Source: Neckera pumila
Lineage: Eukaryota > Streptophyta > Bryopsida > Hypnales > Neckeraceae
DNA length: 64,000 nucleotides
Direction of reading: 5' to 3'
NCBI GenBank assembly: GCA_963969595.1
Contig: OZ018410.1
Span: 39,785,413 to 39,849,412 of the forward strand
In this document: positions 1 through 12,582 of the stretch, piece by piece
How positions within the stretch are numbered: the first letter of the stretch is position 1
Layout of the letters: the number at the start of each line of letters is the position of its first letter
The notes under the pieces: generated by a model
The model's database searches: none
The model's input: the letters and a program-made list of their open reading frames with translations, nothing else
Told to the model about the DNA's origin: nothing
Made by a program: the position numbers and the translations under genes

Positions 1-3000
1 TGAAAATAAATGATTATGATTTTTCTAGTTTTGTGCTAGGGTGTGTATTGCTCATCTTCATTTTCTAATGTTGAGCACTCTTGGCAATGAGTGTCAAATA
101 CATCGAAACTTGGAAAAAATTGTGTGATTGAATGTCTTCCAACTTTGGAGATTTTATTAACAATCTTGTCGAAAGTATGTAAAAAGAATTTCAAACCAAT
201 TGTAGTTATTTGTCATGGCTGCCCAAAACCACCCATTTAAAAAAAAAAAGACCTTTTCATATATAACTTTTAGTTGCCACTTGGATTGGTCTAAGATTTT
301 ATAGGCATTGAGCTAGCAATAAAATACATCTTCAGTAAATACTTTACAAGAATCATATTCAATATATATTGCATTGTAAAAGATTCATCCTAAAGTAGAA
401 AATTGAATGAATTAATGCCTTAAGGCCTTATGGATCAATTAATTATTTGACATCAATGTGCGAAGCTTGTCCTATATAATGCTAAAGGTATAAGAATAAT
501 CCACAATTTTTCAAAATCTTATAAAATGTATTCTATACTCAGTTGAATCTAAAGATTTTTAAAGATTCTAGGAGATTCCAAAAAGGTTCCAAAAAGATTC
601 CAAAAAGATTTTGAAAGATTTTAGAAAGATTCCAAGAAGATTCAAATTCAACAAAAAGTTGTTGATTTGGTCATTGCACTATTCAAATCAATAGAAAATT
701 GGAAGTTGTTTTGTTCGCATTAACAAAAAATTCAAAAATCAGTGAAAATGGACATTTCAGTGTACAAAACAACAAAAATTAGTTGATTTTCTGTTGTTCT
801 GGACACAATTTTCTACTAGTGAGAGCGTGAGAAAATCCAATTATCCAAATCGCAACAGTAGATCCAACGCAAAAGAGGAACCCCGGGGGGAGCACTCCTT
901 ATAATGTCCTTTGATCACGTGCGTGCAACCTCCTGTTAACTTATAGCTATGTAGGTAAATTCTTATAATTTTTATAGGGCTTCATTTACCTAAATTTCTA
1001 AAGGAAGGCAATTTTTGATACGCTACCTTTCATTATACATAGAAAATAATTGCAATAGATTGTATGCTATATTTGTTATAAATACAAAAAGCTTTCATTT
1101 CTAAGGTGGTTCAGTGACAATTTTTAGGGTATTGGGAAACATCGCATGTTAAAGGTAAGGTTTTGAGTTCATTAGGATTATATTAAAATTAGGGTTGGTC
1201 ATAGTTTAGGCATTGGAAGTTCAAAGGCTTAGGGTGTATGCAAGACAATCACAACAGCATGAAGAAGAAACCAACAGTTTCAAATTCACAGCATTTACAA
1301 CTTTAATCTTGCATGTTTACCACTGTCCAAATTGGTTAAAGGTGAGTGTTTACAAACACATACTGCAGTGTACACCAAAAATCCCAAACAATAGTGGAAT
1401 GCACAGAGCTGTACGAAAAACGGCACTAGCATCCGTATGTAGAATCCTGGAATTCCAAAAACCAAGCCAAAACAATGGAATCAAAGACACCTACAATAGG
1501 GAAACAACAAGTCAAAAAAAGGGTAGAGCAAGCATCTAAAAGCCTGGAATGTACGGATGCGCTAAAGGCGCCTTTCAACCAAAACTACAACACAAAACCT
1601 TCAACACTCCTATCGAAGAATGCTCCTAGTTTGCCTTCAAATTTGCGCAATATGAGCAATTCGGAAGAATATTAGGGGGGGGCTTGAAGCAAACATAATC
1701 AAAGCTGGAATATAAGGTGAGCATAGACGGTTGGAGAGAAAGGCATAATCGGGCATGCATGAGATTAGGGAATGCAAGCCATGGTTTTTACCTCAGTTTT
1801 TGGGTGCCGATGTCACCCAAGGATCTCCTCGTCGCACTTTAACCTCCGTCGGCCGGCTTGCACAAACCACTGAGCGAATCTACTGCAAATCCTGCATGCT
1901 CAGCTTGTCAAGCTCTTTTGTCCACGTGTGTTCCAGAAGCGGTAAACGCAACCTCTAAGACTTCCCGAATACCTTGACGTTGTTGTCAAATTGATGCAAG
2001 AAGAACTTCTTCTCCCGACGAGTTGAGTACTTCCCTGCCATGGCTGCCATGGCCGCCCTAAACCAGCCATGCTATAATCCTAACTTAAAGAAACCTTTAA
2101 GGTAGCAAGAAATTTGAAAGAATGATTGCACTAAATTCTAAAGGTGAGAAACTGAAAAATACACTGAACCCTAGGCAATGTGCACAAGGATTAACCCTAA
2201 TCACCCTAATTCCACCAAAACATCATATGAATGGGAAGAAAACTCCACCCACGCTAAAGTGTAAGAGAACCGTGCAATCCCAACTCCTCAGAACTTCACG
2301 AAACTCTGAGCCCAGACCGCTCAACGTATCAGATGCGCCCCAATAAACAAGCACCCAATGTCAAACCGCATTCTCTCTCACACGATAGTATTTCCGTATT
2401 CGACAATAGCCACAAGTGACCTAATTTGCAGCAGCTCAATTGTACTATGCAATCGTAGACACAAAGTTGAACTAAAACCGTAAGGAACTGAACGCTCTCT
2501 AGAACAATGCATACAAAACCAGAAACTTGCGCGCGCGCCTTGCAAACAGCTTCAACAGTTTGAGCTCTAAACCTTAGCTGACTTCTAAATCCTAGCCTCT
2601 CCACAAGGGAAATCCACCACTACATGATCGAGCGCAATCTACGTGTTTGAGATTCATCTTCAGCAGCATTCATCTACGAGTTCATCTGTCAATAATAAAA
2701 ACTAAAAGAGAATACTAGGCATACTAAACGAGCTTTGGATCCTCCTAGTCAGACTAATTCTCCCACCACTTGTTGGCTTCTCTACTCTTGTTGTACTTTT
2801 TTAATTTTGGTAATGCTATTGTAGAAAAAAATAAAGGTAAATATGAAGAGTTTCTTCTACCCTTTATTCTTTCTGCAATTTTTTTACAAAGAAAATCTCT
2901 TTTTGTTGATGCTATTTACCTTTATTTTTACCTTCATTTTTTTGTAGATGCCAAAAAACATCTCATTTGCCCGCTTTGAAGAATTTTTGCAAAAGTTACA

Positions 3001-3200
3001 AGGCTCTGAAGTTTGCAGCCGGTCAGCCCTCATCGGTTTGGTTCTGTCCGTGAACAGTGATATTCCATTTGATATGACAACCATGAGTAGAACTCCTTGG
3101 CTTCCAATTTTTACCTTCGGATTTGCATTTTTGGGTTGTAAATAGTACTAAAACCTCCCAAATGACGAAGGTAGACATCCAATTGGGGGCAGTTTAAAAA
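1..3200. other. AT-rich stretch with no confident gene
   Basis: I see no recognisable protein here. Positions about 552-650 hold a degenerate short tandem repeat built on AAAGATTCCAAA. A less AT-rich patch at about 1740-2060 reads on the minus strand as a short open stretch starting MAAMAGKYSTRREKKFFLHQ, followed by an in-frame stop. It could be a gene remnant or one exon of something I do not recognise. Positions 3070-3230, read in reverse, match about 100 bp inside the TIR element at 36851-37607. Confidence 0.4.
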
Positions 3201-3227
3201 TAGTAAAATAATTTTAAAAATTTCACT

Positions 3228-3240
3228 TTAGGGGTTAAGT
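3228..3240. repeat. Solo TTAA-family terminus
   Basis: The sequence CTTTAGGGGTTAA is the right-end signature of the TTAA-flanked element family described at 18690-19177. No matching left end was found nearby, so this is either a truncated copy or a chance match. Confidence 0.35.
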
Positions 3241-3657
3241 ACAACCAAGCCACTACCAACTTTGAAGGACTAGATCTAACAAATTATAAATTGAAGAGAT
3301 CTGACTTTGTGGGAGGTGGTAAATCTTGAATTTAGTTTTTCCAAAAGCCTAGATGTATTAGTAGGCAAGCAATAATGAAGATGGGGTGCATATTCAATCA
3401 ATAATGGTTGTTTATGGGATGTTTTTGATCCCACTCTATGGACAAGTTTGTAATTTCAGGGGCAGACCACTTAAAAAATACATAAAATTCCAATTTCAAG
3501 TGGAAAGTTATAATTCCACTTGGATTTGATTCATAAAACAAGCCCACATCTTTAAAAAACATGTGCCCCTCTTAGAAATAGGCCTTAAGATATTTAGATT
3601 CCAAATCAAAGTAGTAATAGGGTTGTCTACCTTAGGCTTGGAATGGACGGAGTATGC

Positions 3658-3725
3658 TACTCCCTCTGTCTTGCAATAAATTTGGGGTTTCCAAATATAC
3701 TTGTCTCAAATTAAATTAGATATTG
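3658..3725 (+). mobile_element. Stowaway-like MITE end, truncated
   Basis: TA followed by CTCCCTCTGTCTTGCAATA resembles the terminal inverted repeat of plant Stowaway MITEs and matches the left end of the complete copy at 59744-60218. I found no partner end within the next kilobase, so it appears truncated. Confidence 0.4.
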
Positions 3726-3856
3726 GCTCATCCAATAATAACAAAAGAAATCTATGAGCAGAATGGATAAACAGAGAATCTCCATCCCCAACTGGTTATT
3801 AAATTGTTTATTAAGGTAGGCACACCCACTATCGTCCACTTACCACATTCTATTTA

Positions 3857-4178
3857 GGGAGGAGGTCCATAAAGCGCTAACGTAAGAGATGAAATTGAAT
3901 TTTGGGGAGGTGAAACTTCTTGAAATATTTTTTAGTAGATTTTCCTTCAAAGACAAATGAAATTGGCATCCAATCCAAGTCGTTTCATATTTTTTGGAGC
4001 TTTGTGGATTTAGTTATGAATATTTGAAGTTCAAATTTTTGACGCTTCGGAGGGCTCTAAAATCGCCCACCTCTTCAAATGTTCACAGCTTGTACGTTGC
4101 AAAAAGCAACATGTACAAGCACTGAACATTGAGGAGGTGGGCGATTTTAGAGCCCGAGCGGTTTAAGAACCTCCTCCC
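3857..4178. mobile_element. PIF/Harbinger-like (Tourist-type) MITE
   Basis: A 322-bp element is flanked on both sides by TTA (3854-3856 and 4179-4181), the target-site duplication typical of PIF/Harbinger elements. The ends are imperfect inverted repeats of about 23 bp starting GGGAGGAGGT. It has no coding capacity. A strong hairpin (4052-4155) lies inside near the right end. Confidence 0.7.
4052..4155. repeat. Near-perfect hairpin inside MITE
   Basis: The arms, about 49 bp, begin GGGCTCTAAAATCGCCCACC and close on a short A-rich loop near 4103. They pair with only a few mismatches. The length and shape resemble a microRNA precursor, but the location inside a MITE makes a transposon-derived foldback equally likely. 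Confidence 0.65.
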
Positions 4179-4181
4179 TTA

Positions 4182-5225
4182 GTATGTAGCGAAGGCTCAG
4201 ATCTTCTTTCTAGACTGTATTGCATTCAAACATGACAACGGAATGAGGCACACAAAAGGGAATGGGTGTGCCTACCTTACAATGCAGCTCCTTGTCACGA
4301 TTTACATACACAAGCTCTCTAGACCTCTCTACACTTACATTCATTAATTCAAGTAATTTTGAAGGTACTCAACCCTAATTGAATGTCGCAATTTCAAGAG
4401 ACCTCAAAAAGTTAAGGAAGTGTAACAATATGAATCCTGCTCAGATGCTTATTAGAATAATTTTAGTCATTTGTTTAGTTCTTTTGGTAAAGTTTATTTT
4501 ATTTTGAGATGGCAATTTTATTAGTAAAAAAGAGACAATAGTAGATGAAATTGTCAAAAATAATCAAAAATATCTTAGAATATCTTGACAATATTTGGAT
4601 GAAGATTACTAATTTTTTATCACAACTTGATGGACAACAACTAAAACTAGTTCAAACGCCCTAAAGCAAAAGAATCCAAAGATACCACTTTCCAAAGACT
4701 ACATAGCAATTTGATCCTTGCAAACGGAATCAAAATACAATTTCTAACCAACCAAAGGCAAAGAATTCAACCCACAACTATACAAAAACTACTACTAACA
4801 AATCTCTTGTTGAGAGTTTCCTAGACTTGAATCACAAGACATTGCCGGAATTGAATACAAAGGACATTTATAGAGAGCAATGCACCAATGTTGCTCATAA
4901 AGTCATCAAAATCAATACCACTGGAGCAGTTTCAAAAAGGGCAAAAATTTGTCACTTTTGTTGCTTATTTTCAACATGCCCCACTTTGCTATTGACTTCC
5001 ATTCTTTCACACCTAATCAGGTTTAGTTGACTTTTGAAAATAGGAGCTATCCACACACTAATCTAGCCATTTCTAGGAAACCCCGGATACGGAAAGAGGG
5101 ATGATCTTTTAGGGTTCCAGGCTCCCCTAAAGCCCTGAACCCTTCCTAAAACCTTATCCATCCCTTGCATCCCCTGCTTCTGCCTGCACTCACTTCCGTG
5201 CTCTACTTCTTCGAATCTCGCCGCG
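4182..5225. other. Spacer upstream of RNC1-like gene
   Basis: No gene is seen. The last 150 bp become richer in GC and hold several AGGG/CCCT and AACCCTTCC motifs, as expected for a plant promoter or 5' leader. The transcription start cannot be placed by eye. Confidence 0.35.
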
Positions 5226-5243
5226 ATGGTACCCCTTTCCTAA
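5226..5243 (+). promoter_or_regulatory. Short upstream ORF before RNC1-like start
   Basis: An ATG at 5226 opens a five-codon reading frame (MVPLS) ending in TAA, out of frame with and 36 bp upstream of the predicted start at 5279. If the transcript begins upstream of it, this uORF could dampen translation. That is an inference. Confidence 0.35.
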
Positions 5244-5278
5244 GTCCGTGCAATTCGACTATCATTTCTCCTCCTGCA

Positions 5279-8244
5279 ATGGCCCCCGCAGGCGCCTTGC
5301 AACAGAGCATCACGCCGCTGTCGTCCGTCTTCAAGTGCCCCTGCACTCGTCTCTCCTTCGCCCAGTCTTGGACCACTCCCCAATTTTTCCGCCATTGCTT
5401 GGTCGCTCCTTCTTCGTCGCCGCGAGTTCTAGGTCGTCGCGGGGTGGTAACTTGCGCCGTCGGTGTCCCTGCGAAGAATTGGACCTCCGGGGAGAACACG
5501 CCGAAGGAATGGCAGTGGAATCCCCACCGGGAGCCTCGGCGCCCGGGGGAGAAGCGGAAGAAGATCCCCATGCCAAGACCTAAAAAGGAGCGCGTGCTGC
5601 TCCGCCCCCCGCTGGACGATACGCGCTTGGCGGAGAAGCTGTTGAATTCCCCGCAGTTGACGTTGAACAGCTTCCCTTTGTTGAGCGCTTGCCTCCCGCC
5701 CGCGCCTCTGAACCAGCACGATGATGCGTGGATGGAGGAGTTCTTGTTGGAAGCCAAGGATGCGCTAGGGTTAGCGTCGTTCCAGCCGGAAGAAGGCAGC
5801 CCGGCCGCGCAATTGGATACGCTGCTCTATTTGGCGTTTCAGCATCCGGAGAGTGTTAGAGGACGGAAGGCGCCGTATGTAAGGAATGGACACACGCGGC
5901 TGGCGTTTCTCGGGGAGTACGTGCTGGAGCTCGCGATGGCGGAGCTCATGCTGCAGATGTTTCCGAGAGAGCTCATTGGGAGCTTGAGGGAGCGTGTATT
6001 CGGGCTGACGAATAAAAAACTCTTGCCGGGGTGGTTGAAGGCGGCGTCGATGGACCGGCTAGTGTATCCCGAGGGGGATTTCGACCTCATCAAGTGGAAC
6101 GACAAAATTAAGCCCTGCAAGTAAGTCGGTGGTCAATTTCGAATCTCTTGGTGCACGTCGGGGGCGCACATTGTGTCTTAACCCCTACAGGACCAAAAAT
6201 TTATGGTTTGAAGTTGATCAATTTGATCGATCATATTGTGAGCAGTAAAATTCAGGTGGCGCCAAATTTTACGCCACTAGAATCAATGAAGAACATCGCA
6301 TGGATTGGCCAATAAATAAATAGATTTGTACAAAAGGGAGTCACTGCATGACCTACTGAATAAGGCTGAAAAAGCATGAAGTTCAATTTAGGGGTTATAA
6401 TGAGGAGGACTTGTTTGGTGATGAATAGAATTTTGTGGGCAACTGTTGGGACCGTATTTGATGGGGTTACAATGTTTAGTTGAACTCATAGGCATCTGAT
6501 TCTTGGCTTGATTCAGATCAGTGTTCCACGCGTTAGTTGCAGCCATCTATTTGACGCTGGGTATGCCCGAAGTTTACCGTGTTCTTTTTGAGGTTTTTGG
6601 TTTCGATGTGGACGCCCCAGAATGTCAACCCAAGCCGAGGGTGTACGAAGATGTGGATCGCTTATCACCAGATCTTGATGGAGAGAGACTTACTTGGCAA
6701 GAGATTGCTTTTTATCAGGTATTATCATAGTTCTAATATCTAGTTTGTAGTTCTCACGAGCTCGCAATCAAATGAAATAAGCACCTTTTCTGCAAAATAG
6801 TATTAAAGAGTGACCCTGTATTGGTGTTCATTTGTGCTCTGGGTGTTGGCAGTTCATCCATGCACTGTCAGTCATAAGAGTAGGTTAGGCCCTTCATTTT
6901 GGATGCGGGATGACGAAAATATTTGCAATCGTAAGCGGGTCTTTTCAAGCAATAACGACTCTCTTGTGTATGGTCTAATATAGATTAGAATGGCATGCAT
7001 CGCATGTACAAAATTGTATCTTTTCTAAGATGATTTTCCTTTTCCTTCCAGGCTCCTGAAGGAGCTTTGTTTTCCGAGCCCAGGCTATTTCGAGCATGTG
7101 TTCCTCCTGGACTGCATCGATTTCGCAACAATTTGTGGGAACTAGAGAGTTTACCAGTTGTCAAGCGCGCACTGGGTTATCCACAATTTGTGAGGGATGA
7201 CAGTCCGGAAATGGAAGCTGCACGCAATGTTGAACTAGAGCTTGGACTTCAGGTACTATTTTAGGGTACCGGTGGGGAAAATTTGAGTGAGTGGTGCTTT
7301 GCATATTCCGATCTCAGTTGGTTGAATGGAACTAAGAATGTGTTCTGGCGAGAGAAGAACTGATTGGTACGTGTGATTTTCCGGTTGTTGAACAGCTGTG
7401 TTTTCTGCATCCCTCAACACATAAATTAGAGCACCCCCGGTTCTGTTACGAGCGATTGGAGTACTTAGGATCGAAAGTGCAGGTACCACAACCTTTCCTG
7501 CCCCTCATGTATATTCAAGCATTAAAGTATAGGATACTATTTGCGTCACTTGATGTATTCTTTTAAATGTAGTAGTGTGATTTGGGGGAAATGTGTAGAG
7601 CTGTGAAGCGATAAATTGGAAGCCAAATCTGCTGAGATCAATATTTTATCACGACGAATGAATTTCTTATTCAATTTTAAAATGGGAGGTTGTAGACCAC
7701 TATAATTGACAGTAGACAACCTCATTTCTATTCAAAGATCAGTGGTCGTGGGCATTTGCTCAAGTCATGTATACACCCTTGTTAATAAAGGATACAAATT
7801 AACATTTGTGTTAACAGGGTTCAATGTCAGGTCCCTAACGGATTTAGGTCCCCCTACCGTATTTCTAGTATGCAGATAGTATGCAGATAGGCAGTGCTGA
7901 AATTTTTTCCTGAAATTTGGTGACAGGATGTAATAATGGCGGAGAAAATCCTCATGAAATATTTGGATGCGCCGGGTCATTGGGTTGAAGAACGACATCG
8001 CAGAATCCTATTGAATCGTGTATGTGGACTCTATCTTCGAAACTTGAAGCTGCATTATCATGTTGTCTACTCTGACGAGCGACAAGAGCTGTTCGCGAAA
8101 GCCCGGAAGCTTAGGAACTATGCTACAACCGGTGTCTCGCACGCACTGCATGCTCTAGGATACTGTGTGTATGGGCGACCTGAAGTTCGACGCCTGATGT
8201 TTAGGGTCATGAACTTTGAACAAATAGAGTCTCCAATAGAATAA
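5279..8244 (+). CDS. RNC1: RNC1-like chloroplast RNase III-domain protein (5 exons)
   Basis: The exons I infer are 5279-6120, 6517-6718, 7052-7252, 7396-7482 and 7927-8244, all with GT-AG borders and a continuous frame. They give about 549 residues, close to the length I recall for maize RNC1. RNC1 is a plant protein with two RNase III-like domains that binds and helps splice chloroplast group II introns; it is not known as a nuclease. The first domain carries RLAFLGEYVLEL (about residues 207-218) and the second ERLEYLGSKVQ (about 434-444). The acidic residue after LG in the RNase III signature ERLEFLGD is Glu in the first and Ser in the second, consistent with loss of catalysis. The ATG at 5279 was chosen because the 38 open codons before it start only from TTG; residues from MAPAG onward are Ser/Thr/Arg-rich like a chloroplast transit peptide. 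Exon 1 is clearly more GC-rich than the introns. Confidence 0.88.
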
Positions 8245-9800
8245 AAGGAAGCCATGCGCGGAGAGTTCTTCGGGGGTGTAGGAAGAAGAACAAATGTTAT
8301 TGGAGACTCACCAAGATCATATCCAAGCAGGGTCTGCTCCTCAGTTTCTTATGAAACTCTAGCGAACTCAGAATACAAGGCGAGCACTGCTCAGGTTCTC
8401 AGTTATCTGGACCAGACTAGGCTTTTTACAGTCAACGTTCTCTGCCTGCTCATACAGCCCATACGTGAAGATGTATACATCTGTTACAGGAGTGGCTATT
8501 GTTGAGGCGTCCAAAGTTTGCTAGCGTGTAGCTCCTGAATATGAGACCCCTTCAGGGGGTCGAGCAAAGAAGAGCACCCTTAACAGAGATTTGCGCCGAT
8601 TGTTGATACGAGTATCTGCACCGGGGTGACACTGACTACACCAAGCGTTCGACGAGGTACAATCGAGCCAGATTAGGTTGAACCGCAATCTGTAACACAA
8701 TTCTTATGCACATTGTTTAATGCCATTGGGGACACTGTTGTCACCTGTGAATTTAATCGGAGGTTTAATGTCATTGGAGGTTTGGAGGAACGATCTATCG
8801 TTTGCAAGCATTCTTCCTGTGCTGGTCTATGCATTTTGTGAGTACCATAACGTTTAGACCCCACGAAACCAAGTTCTCTAGCTTACGAGGGAGGACTCTA
8901 TTACGTATCACACCGCTTCTGAGGTCATTTATCTTCATTATCTGAGGTCTCGTTGATGTTGTCGCCCCATTTGGCAGGAACCTTTCTTCTATTCAACCGG
9001 CCTGCTTGGCGATGTTGGTTTCTTGCATCGATAGATGAATATGGCCTTCTTTTTACCTAAGCTGCTAAATCAGTTTTCTTTTATAAGCTCTTTAACCGAT
9101 TTTTTCCTTTTCATCTTTGGGGTTTTCACGCACATCTCAACATTCTTTGCGGGGTGTGTGTTATTAGTCCAAAACCTTGTAGAAGACCAAAGAATAAGCA
9201 ATAATTCTTGCCTGATCACTTCTGAGTTCTACGGCTTCAACGAAGTCCGTTTACTTCAAATCTCTACTCCTGCACTCAGAATTGAGTGGTCATGCGAAAC
9301 TCACAATGTGCGTAACCCTCTGCTGTAGTGAACTATCTGCTCTTATTTCATGCAGGTCAGCGGATCAGAAGGCATATGAGCGTACATTCTTACCAGTGAA
9401 GTCTGCTCAGGCTGTCAATTTCTGAGCATGGCCGGCTCGATCTCCAGAGCAATCAGCTTGACTGAGTCACTGTAAGTTACAGATGGAGATGTGATGCTGC
9501 CCATACTGTATGGCTGGTGAGATTCCTCCTGTCAAGCTGTGTGGGAGCTTGGCTGATGGATCGATGGAGGTTCTCACCACCCAGTAACTTCACTGAGATG
9601 AGCAGGAAATCTGAAGGCAACATCGATCTGCAACAACCACAGCGAAGAAACTGCTTATCATGTTATGAATAGAACCAGGCTTTGTAAGCTGCAACAATAT
9701 GGAAGGAACTATGTTTCAAGTGATACAGTACACGTGGAGCAATATGTAAAGTAATAGAGCCTCTTTGAAGGCAATTCAAGGATATCACACTTGATATATA
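8245..9800 (+). other. Probable 3' UTR and downstream region of RNC1-like gene
   Basis: No splice-supported coding sequence follows the stop at 8242-8244. The next ~1.4 kb keeps a more balanced base composition than the AT-rich DNA beyond 9.8 kb, which fits transcribed 3' UTR, though its end cannot be placed. The short open frames here show no recognisable domain. Confidence 0.35.
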
Positions 9801-10951
9801 GACACACCTTATTTGTCTCTACCCAATCCTATTGAAATGAACCTCTTTTGCTCATTTTAGAGGAAGGATCTATCATCCTAAAAGTGATAAGAGACCATGC
9901 ACACTTTATAGATTTTCAAAGTTGAAATGAATGCAGAGATTTTGTTTAGATTGGATTGGATAAGGGGTAGAATAAGAGGAGGTTTCTATTGACTAGCCAA
10001 ACCTCCAAATTGGAGCCATCCAACCAGTTTCCATTGCAAAAAGTGGAATGGTTGGGCATCTAGCTAGCCCTCTAGTCTCCACCCTATGTAAAAGGAAAAT
10101 ATAGGCTTGGAGGGGCTAGAGGGTCAACAAGAGGTCCCCATTTTATACAAAATAACAAAACAATGATGCTATAGTAGTCCAGCATGTTTTAATGAATTGT
10201 GCAAGTACGAGTAATGATTTGCCCTCTTTCTTTCAACGTAGTCAAAAAGATGCCTATTTGGCCGGCTTGATTTGAAGTGATGGGGTGTATGTTCCTAGTG
10301 TTTGCAAATCCTTTGGCCTTGTGGTCAATGCGGTTTAAAAAAAAGGGTATTGTGCACCAACAAGAAGTTACCTAGCCTTGTTAACTAAATTGAAAAGTTC
10401 AACATCTTCCTTGGAGTCTTCATGGTAATTCACCAATCCATCCTGTAGAAAAGGTTCAGGCCAGCCAGAACCTGTAGCACCTGGACCTTAAGGTGCTATA
10501 GGTTCTCGCCATCCAATGCCTAATGGAAAGCTTCCTAGAAGTGTTAAGCTATGATAGACCTTTTCGCCCCCGTCCAATTGTTGAAGGTCCAGCCACTCAA
10601 TGGAAATTGGCTCTAAGTTGCTTCTACCTTGGAGCATGTCCAATTGTTTGAATTTGCATCATTGGTGATTTATACGCTAAGCAGGGACGGAGAAAAGATG
10701 GATCTATGAAATTGTAGAAATAAGTGATGCAATTGTTCATACTATCATGAGACAATTTTAGGGATCATAATTACAATGATGCGCTTATTGTTTGATGATT
10801 AAAGGCATCTTCAAAGTCACAATTTTGAAAATTTAGTGAAGTTGTAATAATTTCCAAAATATGATAATTAAATTAATTAGGACATTTATGATTCCTATGT
10901 GTTTGTAAATGAATCATGACCTCAACTTATAAATGTGACTAAGAAATGAAC
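9800..10951. other. Intergenic, no gene seen
   Basis: This is AT-rich sequence with small hairpins, for example a stem near 10456-10510 in which GAACCTGTAGCACC pairs with GGTGCTATAGGTTC. I found no coding sequence or classifiable element. Confidence 0.4.
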
Positions 10952-10955
10952 TTAA

Positions 10956-12578
10956 ACCCTAAAGTTTCATGATTACGTTTTCAACAAAAACACTTAAAAA
11001 TTGTCATTTTTAGTACAAATAACCACTTTTAGTACAAATAACCATTTTTGGATAAATACATTATTTGACACATGTAACCATAGGATCTTGTAGTATGCTG
11101 ACTTAAGAACGTGTAGTAAGAATTTCAGAAATTTCCACCGTGTGGAATGCAAGATATAAGCAAGCTAATTCACAGAAATCATTTTTTCAGCCTTGTAAAA
11201 AACAAGGCAGCTGTACTTCACAAGCTCACTTTTCTATGAAAAAATGTCCCAATGGTGGTACTTCTTTTGATTCATTTTCCAAGCCACATTGGCTACATGC
11301 TTGAAAAGTTTCACATCATTTGGAATTGTACAACATATAGGAAAAAAATAGTAAGCAGAAAGAAGTAGAGAATAATTCATAAGACTAAATTGTTAAGAAT
11401 TTAGTTATTGAATTGAAAAATGCTCATCCCAATGGTTGTAATGTTGTAGTAAACAATCTACATCCTATGATTTTATTCTTTTCCAAAAATATTGAAAATT
11501 GAGTTAAATAAAGGATGCTGGTCCTTTAGGGATTAAGGAGATGTTTGTAGGTCAATCCACCTTAGCGTCAAGTACCATATTATATTAAATAAGTCTACTC
11601 TATTATTTTGGGATGAAAAGAATGCAATTATTCTTCAATTCACCTAAAGTTTCTTTTGGTACGGCAAAAATTGAATTTATTTGGGGATTACAACTCTACC
11701 AATATTAATTTTTCTTCTACAAAATGGATATTAATTGGATTAGCAATGATGAAGGTTCTTTTTGCGTTTGCACAATGAAATACTTGAGATTGGATGGCTG
11801 TCAATAGTAGAGAATGATTCAAAATACTAAATTGTTAAGAATTTAATTATAGAATTGAAAAATGCCAATTTCAATGGTTGAAATGTTGTAATAAACGATC
11901 TACATCCTATGAATTTATTTTTTTCCAAAAATATTGAAAATTGAGTAAGATAAAGAAAGTACTCAAAGTTTATTTTGCAACAAAAATCCTCATAACTTTT
12001 GACTCATTGATCAAAATGAAATGATTCAAAGCTTTCCATAGATATATAATTCTAGAAAACCAATTCCAAATTTTTGTTTTCAAAAACAGTATAAAAAATT
12101 TTAGGCCTCAAGAAGACCGCCAGTGCATGATTCAACACCCGCAAGGTGCAATTACAGAAAAAAATAAAAATACATATATATATATATTTAAAGAATTAAA
12201 AAAAATCAATTTGACGTGGTGCTGACAGCACTGACGTGGTCGCAATGCGACCACATTACATTTCAAATTTTCAATTTTTTTTTTCTCCCATAATTGCACC
12301 AGGGGGTGCAAGGCTTGTGGCCTTGTTGAGGGCTAAAATTTTTCCTAATGAAGTGATTTTTTTTATCTGCCTAGACTACTCATTTATAAAAAAGTAACGT
12401 ATTAGGCCATAACTTTTTACTCATATTTCCAAATGTCATGAAATTAGTACATATGAAAGATTTTCCTCATCTCCACCTTTTATTAAAATTTGGGTCAAAA
12501 ATGTGGAAATTTCTAGTCCCACGTACCTGCCCAAAATTGCTATGTAGCCAAAAAAAACGCATACTGGTCTTTTAGGGG
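10956..12578. mobile_element. TTAA-flanked TIR element, large composite copy
   Basis: The ends are inverted versions of CCCCTAAAG, with the left one mutated to ACCCTAAAG. Both flanks are TTAA (10952-10955 and 12579-12582). About 100-300 bp at each end aligns with the element at 35696-36599 in opposite orientation. This copy is longer because it contains an internal duplication (about 11360-11513 resembles 11805-11958), about 270 bp of unrelated sequence between the duplicated parts, and a nested hairpin (12093-12343). It has no transposase ORF, so it is non-autonomous. Confidence 0.7.
12093..12343. mobile_element. Nested hairpin element with GGTGCAATTA stems
   Basis: The outer arms (AAAAATTTTAGGCCTCAA and its near-complement) and inner arms containing CACCC and GGTGCAATTA form a foldback of about 250 bp. 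The same inner-arm motif occurs in the foldback at 62883-63043, which suggests a shared MITE family. It sits inside the TTAA-flanked element. Confidence 0.5.
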
Positions 12579-12582
12579 TTAA

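Noticed and set aside
5203..5757. 184-codon minus-strand open frame opposite RNC1 exon 1
   Set aside because: A GC-driven antisense frame; the sense strand has splice-supported, recognisable coding sequence.
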